Shown in pieces: positions 27,999-37,951 of a stretch of DNA of 64,000 nucleotides; position 1 is the stretch's first letter, and every line of letters starts with the position of its first letter. The notes beneath the pieces were generated by a model. The model saw nothing but the letters and a program-made list of their open reading frames with translations. It was not told the origin of the DNA and did not search any database. This DNA is from Herbinix sp. (GTDB lineage: Bacteria > Bacillota > Clostridia > Lachnospirales > Lachnospiraceae), in assembly GCA_029256105.1 (NCBI GenBank), contig JAQSYO010000006.1, positions 124,001-188,000 of the forward strand. The letters run 5' to 3'. Made by a program: the position numbers and the translations under genes.

Positions 27999-28014
27999 AT
28001 AATCAAACTAAATC

Positions 28015-29379
28015 TTATTTGTTACCTCCGTGATCACAATCTGAAGCCGGAGGAATACTTTGTACGAAGTTGAAAACATTATCTGGATCATATTTTTCTT
28101 TCACTCTTCTTAGCCTTGCAAAATTATTTCCGTAATATTCCTGACCATAATTTTTTATGTTTAAATCAGGAACATTAACATATGATCCGGTTATATAGGG
28201 TTGTAGTTGTATACGAGTCCGATTAACCAGATTAATATTTTTTTGTGCTTCGCATTCATCAGTCCATGAGGCGTCCCATTCCATATAATATTTCGTTTTA
28301 CGCCAGAAAAATGCTGTATCCTGAGGAGCTACACGGTTCATCGCTCCGCCTGAGTTTAGGAAAAAGAAGTTGGATTCGCTTCCTTTTGCTTTTTCCAGGA
28401 AATTTCGGATTGCTTTAATTCCATCTGTTGGCAGAATTTGCTCAACCCATGCGGAAGACCATGTAGTAAATTGCGTATCAAACAGCGGTTCATTCGGTGC
28501 CCAGAATTCAATTGCTTCTGATAACGTAACTTCATCTATAAACACCCTTATAGGAGATCCGACATCGGTCAAAGGCGTTATTAATTTTTCCAATTCATCT
28601 TTGGGACCAAGGAATATTCCCTGAGAACTGAGCGTGCCATTTGTTTTTGTATATATCTCCAATATGCTGCCCAGCCTTTCATCAACGGATGGAGACCATC
28701 TTTGCCATTCATCAACAACTTCCTCTAATTGATTCCATGGCCAGATTATTTGATATATTCCAACTCGATAAGGAGCTGGACGTATTGTAAATGTGTAGGA
28801 GGTTATAATGCCAAAGTTACCTCCTCCACCTCCTCTAAGTGCCCAAAGTAGGTCTGAATTTTCGTTTTCGCTGACGTGTAAAACATCACCATAAGCATCA
28901 ACGATGGTGGCTGCCAGAATATTGTCGGAAATCAGTCCAGCAGTACGTTGAATAGCTGTAATTCCTCCACCGGTACTAATTCCACCGATACCAACCGTGG
29001 AACTGTCTCCAAAAGGTGCCAGAACACCTTCCTTAGCAAGCATCCTCACAAGCGGACCTACACGTATTCCTGCTTGTACTTTTGCAATTCCTTTTACCTT
29101 ATTTAGCATTACATTTCTCATTTGACTGGTATCAATTACAATTCCTCCGTCCCTCTGGGAAAAATCTCTTGCTAGAGCATGCCTGCCGCTTCGCATCCGA
29201 ATGGGTACATTATTCTCGCGTGCCCATTTAACAGCATTTGACACATCTTCTGTGTTTTGTGCAAAAACAAATACGATAGGAAATGCATTGGTGAACGGGT
29301 TCCAGTTCATACGAGCTTGTTGGTACTCAGGATCATTTGGATATACAACCATTCCTGTTAATTTTGTTTCATGATTCAT
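28015..29379 (-). CDS. FAD-linked oxidoreductase with BBE domain
   Basis: A 454-residue flavoprotein. The PCMH-type FAD domain has IRMRSGRHALARDFSQRDGGIVIDTS (the His that can bind FAD covalently), GIGGISTGGGI and RGGGGGNFGIITSY. The C-terminal BBE segment YYGNNFARLRRVKEKYDPDNVFNF closes the fold. Homologues oxidise oligosaccharides or other alcohols using oxygen. In an anaerobe the electron acceptor and substrate are unclear. No signal peptide is present. It is a single gene. Confidence 0.88.
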   Translation of the reverse strand: MNHETKLTGMVVYPNDPEYQQARMNWNPFTNAFPIVFVFAQNTEDVSNAVKWARENNVPIRMRSGRHALARDFSQRDGGIVIDTSQMRNVMLNKVKGIAKVQAGIRVGPLVRMLAKEGVLAPFGDSSTVGIGGISTGGGITAIQRTAGLISDNILAATIVDAYGDVLHVSENENSDLLWALRGGGGGNFGIITSYTFTIRPAPYRVGIYQIIWPWNQLEEVVDEWQRWSPSVDERLGSILEIYTKTNGTLSSQGIFLGPKDELEKLITPLTDVGSPIRVFIDEVTLSEAIEFWAPNEPLFDTQFTTWSSAWVEQILPTDGIKAIRNFLEKAKGSESNFFFLNSGGAMNRVAPQDTAFFWRKTKYYMEWDASWTDECEAQKNINLVNRTRIQLQPYITGSYVNVPDLNIKNYGQEYYGNNFARLRRVKEKYDPDNVFNFVQSIPPASDCDHGGNK

Positions 29380-29625
29380 TTTATCACCCTCTGTTTTAGA
29401 ATTAGCTATACATAAATTAAATATCTAATTAAATATAGCCATATATTAATATATGAGCTTTTATTTGTTTTGCGCCATATTTCGACATATTTTTCATTTT
29501 CCATCAGCTTAAGCATTGATTTCTATTTTCGTTTTGCTCCTTAATAGTTTGCTTTTATGAATTGCATTTGGTATTATAGGATTCGTAACAACATTATAAA
29601 AAGATATGAAAAAGGTGGTAACACA

Positions 29626-30675
29626 ATGGATAATCAAGAACAAAAACCTCAGCGACGTATTCGATATAAAGGAACTCATCCTAAGACTTTCAAGGAAAAA
29701 TATAAGGAACTGCAACCAGAGAAATACGCTGATGCGGTGGCAAAGGTTATTCAGAAGGGCAGTACTCCCGCTGGAATGCATCGTTCTATTTGTGTTAACG
29801 AAATATTGGAATTCTTACAAATCACTCCCGGTCAAACCGGACTAGATGCAACACTTGGTTATGGCGGACATACTTTAGAGATGCTCAAATGTTTAAAATC
29901 AGAGGGTCACCTATACGCAACTGATGTAGATTCTATTGAATTGCCACGCACTAGAGAGCGTCTAGAGCAATTGGGTTATGGCTCAGAAATTTTAACGATT
30001 AAGCAATTAAACTTTTCAAATATTGATCAAATTGCTTCCGAAGCAGGACCCTTGAATTTTGTATTAGCCGATTTGGGTGTTTCTTCTATGCAAATAGACA
30101 ATCCCGAAAGAGGTTTTTCCTTTAAGAGTGAAGGGCCATTGGACTTAAGGTTAAATCCTGAAAAAGGTCAATCTGCGGCAGCACGTTTAAAAACTATTTC
30201 ACAAATTGAATTACAAGGTATGTTGTTAGAAAATGCGGACGAGCCCAATGCTGTAGCAATCTCTCGTGCCATTATTTCCGAAATCAAAAAAGGAAAGGAC
30301 ATATCGACAACTACTCAGCTTCAACAAATTATCAAAGATGCTCTAAAATTTATTCCAGAAAGTAATAGAGATGAAGAGATTAAAAAATCCTGCAGACGAT
30401 GCTTTCAAGCATTACGAATAGATGTCAATAATGAATTTGAAGTGTTATATGAATTTTTAGAAAAGCTTCCTGCTTCCCTTGCACCGGGTGGTCGCGTAGC
30501 CATACTTTCCTTTCATTCAGGAGAAGATCGCCTCGTTAAAAAATCTTTTCAACGCTTTTTTCGTGAAGGCGTCTACCTGGAAATAGCTCCTGATGCAATT
30601 CGTCCATCGATAGAGGAATGTAATGCTAATAGTCGCGCTCGTTCTGCTAAATTGCGTTGGGCCATTAAAGCTTGA
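29626..30675 (+). CDS. RsmH-type 16S rRNA (cytosine-N4) methyltransferase paralogue
   Basis: A 349-residue protein. A basic N-terminal extension (about 1-60) precedes the RsmH/MraW core: MHRSICVNEILEFL, LDATLGYGGHTLEML (SAM motif I), FVLADLGVSSMQIDNPERGFSF, ADEPNAVAISRAI, CFQALRIDVNNEFEVL and VAILSFHSGEDRLVKKSF. RsmH methylates C1402 of 16S rRNA. The usual gene sits in mraZ-rsmH-ftsL-pbp; this copy stands alone with an extra N-terminus, so it is likely a second form. ATG at 29626 follows AAGGTGG; an upstream in-frame ATG at 29557 lacks a site. Confidence 0.87.
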   Translation: MDNQEQKPQRRIRYKGTHPKTFKEKYKELQPEKYADAVAKVIQKGSTPAGMHRSICVNEILEFLQITPGQTGLDATLGYGGHTLEMLKCLKSEGHLYATDVDSIELPRTRERLEQLGYGSEILTIKQLNFSNIDQIASEAGPLNFVLADLGVSSMQIDNPERGFSFKSEGPLDLRLNPEKGQSAAARLKTISQIELQGMLLENADEPNAVAISRAIISEIKKGKDISTTTQLQQIIKDALKFIPESNRDEEIKKSCRRCFQALRIDVNNEFEVLYEFLEKLPASLAPGGRVAILSFHSGEDRLVKKSFQRFFREGVYLEIAPDAIRPSIEECNANSRARSAKLRWAIKA

Positions 30676-30754
30676 TTTGTCATTTTGGGGTTTCATGCAC
30701 TATATCAATATTACTTAAGAAATAATACTTCAACCATATAGGTTGGACATGAAA

Positions 30755-30785
30755 AAGAAGCTATATATTTTCATATTAGCTTCTT
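30755..30785. terminator. bidirectional intrinsic terminator
   Basis: The stem aagaagcta/tagcttctt (30755-30763 with 30777-30785) has A- and T-runs on either side. It lies between the convergent rsmH-like and mmsB genes. Confidence 0.8.
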
Positions 30786-30880
30786 TTTTCATGCTACTGT
30801 TTTGATTATTTTGATAATTTGTCCCTTTTCAGGCTTTCGTTTTATACCTTTGTATCAATCGTTATGGAGTTAAAACTTTC

Positions 30881-32047
30881 TTATTTAGATTTTGATTTTG
30901 AATATACATCAAATGCAACGGCGCCAAGAAGAACAAATCCTTTGATTGCCTGTTGCCAATCAATACTAATACCCATGATGGACATACCGTTATTCAACAC
31001 GCCCATCAGCAAGCCACCTACCATTGCACCAACTACTGTACCAACACCACCAGCTGTAGAGGCACCACCAATGAAGCAAGCGGCAATAGCATCTAATTCA
31101 AAGTTAACACCTGATTTTGGTGTGGCAGAGTTCAATCTACCTGTGAATATTACACCTGCAAGTGCTGCCAAAACACCCATGTTTGCATATACCCAGAACA
31201 TTACCTTCTTTGTATTTACACCTGACAATTGTGCCGCCTTCGCATTACCACCAAAAGCATAGATATGTCTTCCCGGTATGGTCTTCATCGTAATAAAGGA
31301 ATAAATCAATACTAATAAAATGACAATAACAAGAACCATCGGAATCCCCTTGTAGGAAGCCAAAGAGAATGTAAACGCATTTAGAACAAGCAGAATACCG
31401 ACTATCTTTGGTATAAAGGTTGTTAAGGAGCTTACTTCAAAACCGTATTTTCTCTTATTCTTTCTACTGTTTAACTCCCTGACAACATAAATTACAGATG
31501 CGACAATACCCGTAAGCAGTGCCAGAATGTTTAGACCCCCCATTTTCCCAAAGTCCGGAAGAAACCCAGATGCCAAGAAAGTGTAGCCTACCGGTAATGG
31601 AGCAAGACTTGTTCCATGAAGAACTACCAACGTTAAACCTCTGAAAACTAGCATACCTGCAAGCGTTGCTATGAACGCCGGCACTCCTACATATGCAATC
31701 CAAAAGCCCTGCCAGCACCCAATGATAAGGCCAAGTAGTAGAGAAACTAATATGGTAGGTAAAATTGGTATATTCATCTTCAACATCATTATGGCTGAGA
31801 TAGCACCAACAAAACCTGCCACAGAACCGACTGACAGATCAACGTTACCACCTGTTAAAATACACAACAACATACCAATTGCTAAAATCAATATGTATGC
31901 ATTTTGAGAAATCAAATTTGAAATATTCAATGGCTTCAGTAATACGCCACCGGTAAAAATCTGAAACATTACAATTACTACTACCAATGCAATTACCATT
32001 ACATATTGGCGTATATTTCCTTTCAACAAAGCCCCCGTCTTACTCAT
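30881..32047 (-). CDS. mmsB: monosaccharide ABC transporter permease (MmsB/GguB type)
   Basis: A 388-residue inner-membrane permease with about ten helices. Family features include [20 protein letters not shown] in the first half, [19 protein letters not shown] (the ATPase-contact loop) and [31 protein letters not shown] in the second. It forms the pore of a CUT2 sugar importer for xylose, arabinose, galactose or glucose. Its start overlaps the 3' end of mmsA by 8 bases, indicating translational coupling. It is the last gene of the chvE-mmsA-mmsB unit and ends at the 30.76 kb terminator. Confidence 0.93.
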   Translation of the reverse strand: MSKTGALLKGNIRQYVMVIALVVVIVMFQIFTGGVLLKPLNISNLISQNAYILILAIGMLLCILTGGNVDLSVGSVAGFVGAISAIMMLKMNIPILPTILVSLLLGLIIGCWQGFWIAYVGVPAFIATLAGMLVFRGLTLVVLHGTSLAPLPVGYTFLASGFLPDFGKMGGLNILALLTGIVASVIYVVRELNSRKNKRKYGFEVSSLTTFIPKIVGILLVLNAFTFSLASYKGIPMVLVIVILLVLIYSFITMKTIPGRHIYAFGGNAKAAQLSGVNTKKVMFWVYANMGVLAALAGVIFTGRLNSATPKSGVNFELDAIAACFIGGASTAGGVGTVVGAMVGGLLMGVLNNGMSIMGISIDWQQAIKGFVLLGAVAFDVYSKSKSK

Positions 32048-33587
32048 GATATACCTCCTGATTGCTCTGCATTATGCAATGCATTATGTTTACTTGCGAG
32101 GCTTCCTCAGCACTCAGTTCTCCAACAATTTTTCCTTCATTCATGACATATACTCTATCACTCATACCCAATATTTCGGGTAACTCTGATGATATAAGGA
32201 TAATTGTTTTTCCATTTCTTGTCAATTCGTTAATTACGGAATAAATCTCATATTTCGCACCGACATCAATACCGCGGGTCGGCTCATCCAGAATCAACAC
32301 ATCAGGATCTGAAAAAATCCATTTACTGAATACAACCTTCTGCTGATTTCCGCCGGATAAATTTCCTGTTTTTTGAAGGATACTAGAAGATTTGATTCTT
32401 AGCTTAGACCTATAATCCTCTGCAACCATAATTTCTTTATTTTCATCGATAACGATTCCTTTACTGATTTTGTGGAATGCGGTCAAGCTGATATTTCGCT
32501 TTATACTATCGATCAAAACCAGTCCGGCATTTTTTCTGTCTTCGGTAGTATAGGCAATACCATGTTTAATGGCATCCCTAACATTCCTAATGTGAATTAC
32601 TTTTCCGTCTTTGATGATAGTTCCTTCAATTTTCTTACCAAAGGTTCTTCCAAAAACACTCATGGCGAACTCTGTACGACCGGCACCCATAAGTCCTGCT
32701 ATACCGACAACTTCGCCTCTTCGTGTATTGATACTGATATTTTTCAGAACTAGTTTTGAATCATCTTTTGAATCATATGCACTCCAATTCTTAACTTCAA
32801 AACAAACCTCTCCAATTTTATGAGTTCGTTTCGGAAATCGATCGACAAGCTCACGACCAACCATACCTTTGATGATTCTGTCTTCTGTAATCTCATCAAC
32901 ACCTTTTACAAGAGTTTCTATTGTTTTACCATCACGAATTACCGTAATTACATCTGCAACTCTTGTAACTTCATTTAGCTTATGCGAAATGATAATGCTT
33001 GTAATTCCATGTTCCTTAAGTTCTAATAATAAATCAAGCAAATGCTTTGAATCTTCATCGTTCAGGGCGGCAGTCGGTTCATCAAGAATTAGTATCTTAA
33101 CATCTTTCGCAAGCGCCTTGATAATTTCAACAAGTTGTTGTTTACCCATACCGATATCCCGAATTCTAGTATCGATATTTTCATTCAATCCTACCTTTTT
33201 CATCATTTCTGAAGTTCTTGTTCGTGTCTTATCCCAGCTGATAACAGGCCCGTAATCCGTCTGCTCATTACCAAGAAAAACATTTTCTGCAATCGAAAGC
33301 TGTGGAATCAGAGCTAATTCCTGATGTATGATGGCAATGCCCTTAGCTTCACTTTCTTTTATGTTCTTAAATGCACATACCTGCCCGTCGATTACGATAT
33401 CACCTTCATACGTTCCGTAAGGATAGACACCGCTCAAGACATTCATCAAGGTCGATTTCCCTGCCCCATTTTCACCTACAAGCGCATGAATTTGTCGAGG
33501 CTTTACCTTCAGATTAACGTTATCAAGAGCTTTGACGCCAGGAAACGATTTCGATATGTTTCTCATTTCCAATGCATATTGTTCCAT
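32040..33587 (-). CDS. mmsA: monosaccharide ABC transporter ATPase (MmsA/GguA type)
   Basis: A 515-residue duplicated ATPase. The first half has Walker [10 protein letters not shown], a [10 protein letters not shown] signature region and Walker [11 protein letters not shown]. The second half has the degenerate Walker [11 protein letters not shown] usual in this family, LSGGNQQKV and [13 protein letters not shown]. It energises uptake through MmsB. ATG at 33587 follows GGAG in an AAAGGAGTG-type site. A long hairpin between chvE and this gene probably lowers its expression relative to the binding protein. Confidence 0.95.
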   Translation of the reverse strand: MEQYALEMRNISKSFPGVKALDNVNLKVKPRQIHALVGENGAGKSTLMNVLSGVYPYGTYEGDIVIDGQVCAFKNIKESEAKGIAIIHQELALIPQLSIAENVFLGNEQTDYGPVISWDKTRTRTSEMMKKVGLNENIDTRIRDIGMGKQQLVEIIKALAKDVKILILDEPTAALNDEDSKHLLDLLLELKEHGITSIIISHKLNEVTRVADVITVIRDGKTIETLVKGVDEITEDRIIKGMVGRELVDRFPKRTHKIGEVCFEVKNWSAYDSKDDSKLVLKNISINTRRGEVVGIAGLMGAGRTEFAMSVFGRTFGKKIEGTIIKDGKVIHIRNVRDAIKHGIAYTTEDRKNAGLVLIDSIKRNISLTAFHKISKGIVIDENKEIMVAEDYRSKLRIKSSSILQKTGNLSGGNQQKVVFSKWIFSDPDVLILDEPTRGIDVGAKYEIYSVINELTRNGKTIILISSELPEILGMSDRVYVMNEGKIVGELSAEEASQVNIMHCIMQSNQEVYHE

Positions 33588-33724
33588 ATTTTCACTCCTT
33601 TAGCATCAGCGCTACATTCTGATTTTCGACGCTAATATGTTTTTATATATTTTAAATATGTCTGCTTTGCTGTCTCTTCTCAATTCCCTATACAAATATA
33701 TTTTTCTGCGATTTGAATTATGTA

Positions 33725-33766
33725 CTAAAATGTCGGTTAGCTTCATTCTACTAACCGACATTTTAG
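33725..33766. terminator. intercistronic hairpin between chvE and mmsA
   Basis: A perfect 16-bp stem (ctaaaatgtcggttag at 33725-33740 with 33751-33766, 10-base loop) starts 21 bases after the chvE stop. It is probably a partial terminator or 3'-stabilising structure that makes binding protein exceed membrane components. Confidence 0.75.
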
Positions 33767-33786
33767 CAATTAAAGTCTTACGAGAA

Positions 33787-34968
33787 CTATTGAATGTCTT
33801 CTGGTTTCAGATATCCAGAGTCCATAACTAATTCTTGATAGTTATCTTTTGTAACGATGAATGGTTCAAGTAAATAAGAAGGAACTATTTTAACATTATT
33901 GTTGTAAGTTTCAGTATCATTGATTTCAGGCTCTTTGCCGGAAAGAACTGCATCTACCATGTTCGCTGCAACTGCTGCAAGCTCACGTGTATCTTTTAAA
34001 ATTGTAGAATATTGGTCACCTGTAACAATTAATTTGATTGATGCAGCTTCTGCATCCTGACCTGTTACAACCGGTAAATCACCACCGGTCAAACCAAATG
34101 CTGTTAATGCTGACAGAATACCTCTAGAAATACCATCATAAGGAGCCAATACACCGTGAAGAGTTTTTCCATCTGTATAGTTAGCTGCAAGGATTGCATC
34201 CATACGTGACTGAGCAACTGCACCATCCCATCTCAATGTACCAACTTCTTCTTGAGATACTTGACCGGAAGGAATAACAACAGTACCGTCATCAATCAAT
34301 GGTTGTAATATATCCATAGCTCCTTGGAAGAAATAGAAGGAGTTCGTATCATCAGGAGAACCTGCGAACAACTCAATGTTGTAAGGGCCTTCACCCTTCA
34401 GTTTCTTCATACCATCAACTAAAGATTCAGCTTGTTGTTGTCCAACACGTCTGTTATCAAAGGTTGCATAGTAGGAAACTGCATCTGTATTAACCAATAG
34501 ACGGTCATAAGAAATCACCTTTACTCCGTCCGCTGCTGCAGCATCCAAGGTATCGGACAGTGTTGAACCATCAACTGCAGCGATAACGAGAACTTTTGCA
34601 CCTTTTGTTATCATATTTTCGATTTGAGATTTCTGTGTTGGGATATCGTCTTCTGCATATTGTAAGTCAACTGTATATCCTTTTCCTTCAAGGATATCTT
34701 TCATAGCAGCACCATCTTTAATCCAACGCTCGCTCGATTGTGTCGGCATCGAGATACCTATGTATTGACCTGCACCAGTTTGTTCCTCTGCCGGTTTTAC
34801 TGTAGGTGCCGTTGTTGCTTCTGTAGTTTCTGCCGCTTTTGTTGGCTCCGCATCCTTTGTTTCTGTCGCTGGAGTTTTTGAACCACAACCAGCTAACAGT
34901 GACCCCATCAATGCAAAAATCATAAGCAAAGATAAAACCTTTTTGATTCCCCGTCCGTTTCTTTTCAT
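33787..34968 (-). CDS. chvE: ChvE-type monosaccharide-binding lipoprotein
   Basis: A 393-residue lipoprotein: basic start (MKRNGRGIKK), hydrophobic core and lipobox LLAGC with C28 as the lipidated residue. A Thr/Ala/Glu-rich linker follows to about residue 65. The periplasmic-binding-protein fold then begins YIGISMPTQSSERWIKDG, with ISYDRLL, DDTNSFYFFQGAM and PVVTGQDAEAASIKLI, matching the ChvE/multiple-monosaccharide group. It captures sugars outside the cell for MmsAB. The promoter region shares DeoR-like direct repeats with the divergent regulator gene, suggesting sugar-responsive control. Confidence 0.93.
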   Translation of the reverse strand: MKRNGRGIKKVLSLLMIFALMGSLLAGCGSKTPATETKDAEPTKAAETTEATTAPTVKPAEEQTGAGQYIGISMPTQSSERWIKDGAAMKDILEGKGYTVDLQYAEDDIPTQKSQIENMITKGAKVLVIAAVDGSTLSDTLDAAAADGVKVISYDRLLVNTDAVSYYATFDNRRVGQQQAESLVDGMKKLKGEGPYNIELFAGSPDDTNSFYFFQGAMDILQPLIDDGTVVIPSGQVSQEEVGTLRWDGAVAQSRMDAILAANYTDGKTLHGVLAPYDGISRGILSALTAFGLTGGDLPVVTGQDAEAASIKLIVTGDQYSTILKDTRELAAVAANMVDAVLSGKEPEINDTETYNNNVKIVPSYLLEPFIVTKDNYQELVMDSGYLKPEDIQ

Positions 34969-35012
34969 AAAATCCTCCTTGTACTATCGTGAATTTTTGT
35001 TGATTTATGCTA

Positions 35013-35033
35013 AACTATAGTTTTTCTATAGTT
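35013..35033. promoter_or_regulatory. palindrome in the chvE promoter region
   Basis: AACTATAG-ttttt-CTATAGTT is a perfect 8-5-8 palindrome 45 bases upstream of the chvE start codon. It overlaps possible -10 sequences on the minus strand, so it may be an operator. Confidence 0.5.
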
Positions 35034-35082
35034 AACAACGAAGCAATAAATAAATATACGCAATTAATTTCCTTGATTAATC

Positions 35083-35118
35083 TTCGTTTATGTTTGTTTT
35101 TATTTCGTTTATGTTTGT
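35083..35118. promoter_or_regulatory. DeoR-like operator: two 15-base direct repeats
   Basis: ttcgtttatgtttgt occurs at 35083-35097 and 35104-35118, a 21-base period or two helical turns. A partial third copy, tatgtttgt, lies near 35204. T/G-rich direct repeats of the TTTCGTTT type are typical DeoR-family operators, and a DeoR-family gene starts 300 bases away. Confidence 0.65.
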
Positions 35119-35419
35119 ATGATTGAATGATATCACTTGCAATGATAAATGTCAACAATAATATTTACAATAAATCTTCTTTATTATACACATTACACAA
35201 CTATGTTTGTTATATTGCACAAATGATTTCATTAGGACAATATCCACAATAACCTTATGAAAATCATACAGCTTCTGGAACGATGCTTGCTTCCGCTATT
35301 ACCTTTGTAAAAGATAGTTATTGTTTTTTTTACTAAAATCGTGTATTATATTCAAATAAATTACCTTTTTTATTAAATTTCCTTTAACCAATGAGTATAT
35401 TAAAAGATGGGACAACGAT

Positions 35420-36193
35420 ATGTTTGCAATCGAAAGAATACGAATCATCAAAAACCACTTATTAAAAGAAAACAAAGTATCCGTTGCTAAATTAAGTGAG
35501 CTCCTTAATGTTACCGAAGTGACTATCCGCCGCGATTTGGAAAAGCTTGAAAATGAAGGCTTTCTAAAGCGTACACATGGTGGAGCTGTCATACAAGACT
35601 ATGTTGAGGAATCATTATGGGACGCGAATGAGGAAGGCAAAGATGTATTGTTGTATCAAGAAATCGCCGATACTGCTTTCCATCTAATCAACGATGGAGA
35701 TGCCATCATGCTAACAAGTGGTTCCGTAAACTCCTTTATCGCAAAGGCTTTTTCAGCACGCAACAATCTAACTGTTGTCACGAATGACTTATTAATTGCT
35801 TCTGCTTTCTCACATTCGCCCGCTAACACAGTGATTCTGCTCGGTGGTGACTTGGAAGAGAATGCCGTATATGGTCAAATGACTGTCGATAATTTAAAAA
35901 ACTTTTCGTTCGATCATATTTTTATTGAAATCAACGGACTCAGTGAAACCGTCGGTATGACAGTTTCCAGTACAAAAAAAGCCACTTTGATCCAACAGGC
36001 TGTAAAATTAGCTGATTCGGTTACTGTGGTCTGCCTCTCCAGATTCTTTGGTACCAAATCCCTTTACCGTGTCGGAAACCTGAATATCGCACATCGTGTT
36101 TTGACAGATTCAAACCTCGAAGACAAGCATAAAAACTATATATATAATAACAATATTCCATTATTCACCTCGATTGATGTTTATGAAAATTAG
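35420..36193 (+). CDS. DeoR/GlpR-family transcriptional regulator
   Basis: A 257-residue regulator. The N-terminal winged helix reads VSVAKLSELLNVTEVTIRRDLEKLENEGFLKRTHGGAV (about 20-57), the DeoR signature. The C-terminal sugar-phosphate-binding DeoRC domain includes IADTAFHLINDGDAIMLTSGS, VTNDLLIASAF and ILLGGDL. DeoR proteins are usually repressors relieved by a sugar phosphate. It is divergent from chvE and 20 bases upstream of an ABC ATPase gene, so it most likely controls this sugar-uptake locus and itself. Confidence 0.92.
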   Translation: MFAIERIRIIKNHLLKENKVSVAKLSELLNVTEVTIRRDLEKLENEGFLKRTHGGAVIQDYVEESLWDANEEGKDVLLYQEIADTAFHLINDGDAIMLTSGSVNSFIAKAFSARNNLTVVTNDLLIASAFSHSPANTVILLGGDLEENAVYGQMTVDNLKNFSFDHIFIEINGLSETVGMTVSSTKKATLIQQAVKLADSVTVVCLSRFFGTKSLYRVGNLNIAHRVLTDSNLEDKHKNYIYNNNIPLFTSIDVYEN

Positions 36194-36213
36194 CTTTTTT
36201 CAGGAGGTTTCCT

Positions 36214-37728
36214 TTGAATAGTCCATTGCTTGAATTAAAGAATATTAATCTTACGGTATCAAATTTCAAGATTAGCGATATCAGCATCTCACTATTTCCC
36301 GGAGAAGTACATATGATTATGGGTGAAAATGGTTCTGGCAAGAGTATGCTGATGCAAATGATCAGTGGTATGTTGCAACCCGATTCCGGTGAAATTTTTT
36401 TTAACGGACAGTTGGTCAAGCCCAAAAGTCTTTCCTTCTATTCCTCCAACGAACTCATTTTTATCCAACAGCACTCAATACTTTTGGAAAATCTTAGTGT
36501 TGCAGAAAATCTGTTTTTTCACAATCTACCATATAAGAATAAATTTTTACGCACCATAGATTTAGATAAGCTGAATAAACAATTTCAAGAATTGGTTAAC
36601 GAGTTAAATCTACCAATTGAAATGACGGATACAGTAAGGACCCTGGGATTAGCTCAGAGACAAATGATAGAATTCTGCAAGGCCTATATTTCCGATGCCA
36701 AAGTTGTAATTTTGGATGAACCTTCCGCCGCACTTACACCAAGTGAGCGTGAATTGCTTTATCGGATCGTCAACCACATTAAGGGAAGGGGTGCCGGCAT
36801 TTTCTATATTACGCACCGTATTGATGATTCCATGCGGATTGGTGACCGAATCTCCATCATTAAAAATGGAACATTGGCAGGAACAAAGATTATCAAGGAG
36901 ACTACGGAGGAAGAGATTGTTCATCTGCTCATTGGCACTCGTTTAAAAGAAAGATATCCCAAAATGATACTAAAAAAAGGCAAAATCCTTTTCTCTGTTT
37001 CATCCCTGGGCTTTGATGATAAACTAGCCAACATCAATTTTCAACTTAGAGAAGGCGAAATATTGGGCATTACTGGTCTTGCCGGATCGGGTAGGACGCT
37101 ACTTGCCAACTGCTTGTTCGGTGCTGCTAAATATGACGGACAAATCTATGTTAACAATAAACTGGTACAGATCCGCAGCCCGTACAAGGCAATCCGAAAC
37201 GGCATTGCTCTTATGCCAGAAAAGAGATTGGAAGATTCAATCTTTAAAGAATTGGATACAAACGAAAACGTTGCTTTTCCGTCACTGCACCGGTTTTCGA
37301 GAAACCAAATTATCAATTCCGATTTAATGAAACAGACCGTCTTAGATTACATTACCAAAATCAATCTTCCTAAGCTTCATAAAAAAAGCATTCTTGCCTA
37401 TAGCGAGGGAAGCCTTCAAAAAGCAATTTTTGCCAAGTGGCTTATGAGTCGTGCAAAGATTTTCATTTTGGATGAGCCAACGCGTGGCATTGATCTTGCC
37501 AGCAAAATTGATATCTATAACTTCATCAATGATATGACAAAGAAAAAAGCATGCATCATTTACATTTCATCCGATATTGATGAAATCATGGGAATCTGTG
37601 ACCGTGTTGCCGTTCTAGCGGATAAAACATTAGTCTGTGACGTTCCAACCAATATTATCACAGAGGAAGAAATAACCGGAATCCTGGTCCGCAGCTCGAC
37701 AAAGCCACAGTTACCTCATAACGAATAA
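36214..37728 (+). CDS. stand-alone sugar-type ABC ATPase (RbsA/MmsA paralogue)
   Basis: A 504-residue duplicated ATPase. Half one has Walker A GENGSGKSML and Walker B VILDEPSAAL, but its signature loop is LGLAQRQMIEF. Half two has GLAGSGRTLL, a signature degraded to YSEGSLQKAIFAKW and [12 protein letters not shown]. The start is TTG at 36214, with AGGAGG (36202-36207) seven bases upstream. It follows the DeoR gene in an operon and has no permease or binding protein of its own. It may be an alternative ATPase for the divergent ChvE-MmsB transporter or a regulator of it. Confidence 0.88.
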   Translation: MNSPLLELKNINLTVSNFKISDISISLFPGEVHMIMGENGSGKSMLMQMISGMLQPDSGEIFFNGQLVKPKSLSFYSSNELIFIQQHSILLENLSVAENLFFHNLPYKNKFLRTIDLDKLNKQFQELVNELNLPIEMTDTVRTLGLAQRQMIEFCKAYISDAKVVILDEPSAALTPSERELLYRIVNHIKGRGAGIFYITHRIDDSMRIGDRISIIKNGTLAGTKIIKETTEEEIVHLLIGTRLKERYPKMILKKGKILFSVSSLGFDDKLANINFQLREGEILGITGLAGSGRTLLANCLFGAAKYDGQIYVNNKLVQIRSPYKAIRNGIALMPEKRLEDSIFKELDTNENVAFPSLHRFSRNQIINSDLMKQTVLDYITKINLPKLHKKSILAYSEGSLQKAIFAKWLMSRAKIFILDEPTRGIDLASKIDIYNFINDMTKKKACIIYISSDIDEIMGICDRVAVLADKTLVCDVPTNIITEEEITGILVRSSTKPQLPHNE

Positions 37729-37850
37729 AGGAATATAAGCAGTTTACGTCATCTCGATTGATTTCCTTAACTGTTAATCCCTTGCAGTAAGGTAAAGGAT
37801 AATCCTACTAAAAAATATAAACCAATCTTAATTTTTATGAATCAAAAAAG

Positions 37851-37877
37851 CGCGTTGTTCCCTTATGGAATAACGCG
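37851..37877. terminator. bidirectional intrinsic terminator
   Basis: cgcgttgttcc pairs with ggaataacgcg (one wobble) and is flanked by A6 and T5 runs. It separates the convergent ABC ATPase and DUF3089 genes. Confidence 0.85.
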
Positions 37878-37951
37878 TTTTTAACTTTAATAAAAAACAA
37901 TATTCATGTCTTTCATAGTTTGGTATAGAAATATGAATCGTTCTCAGCAAT

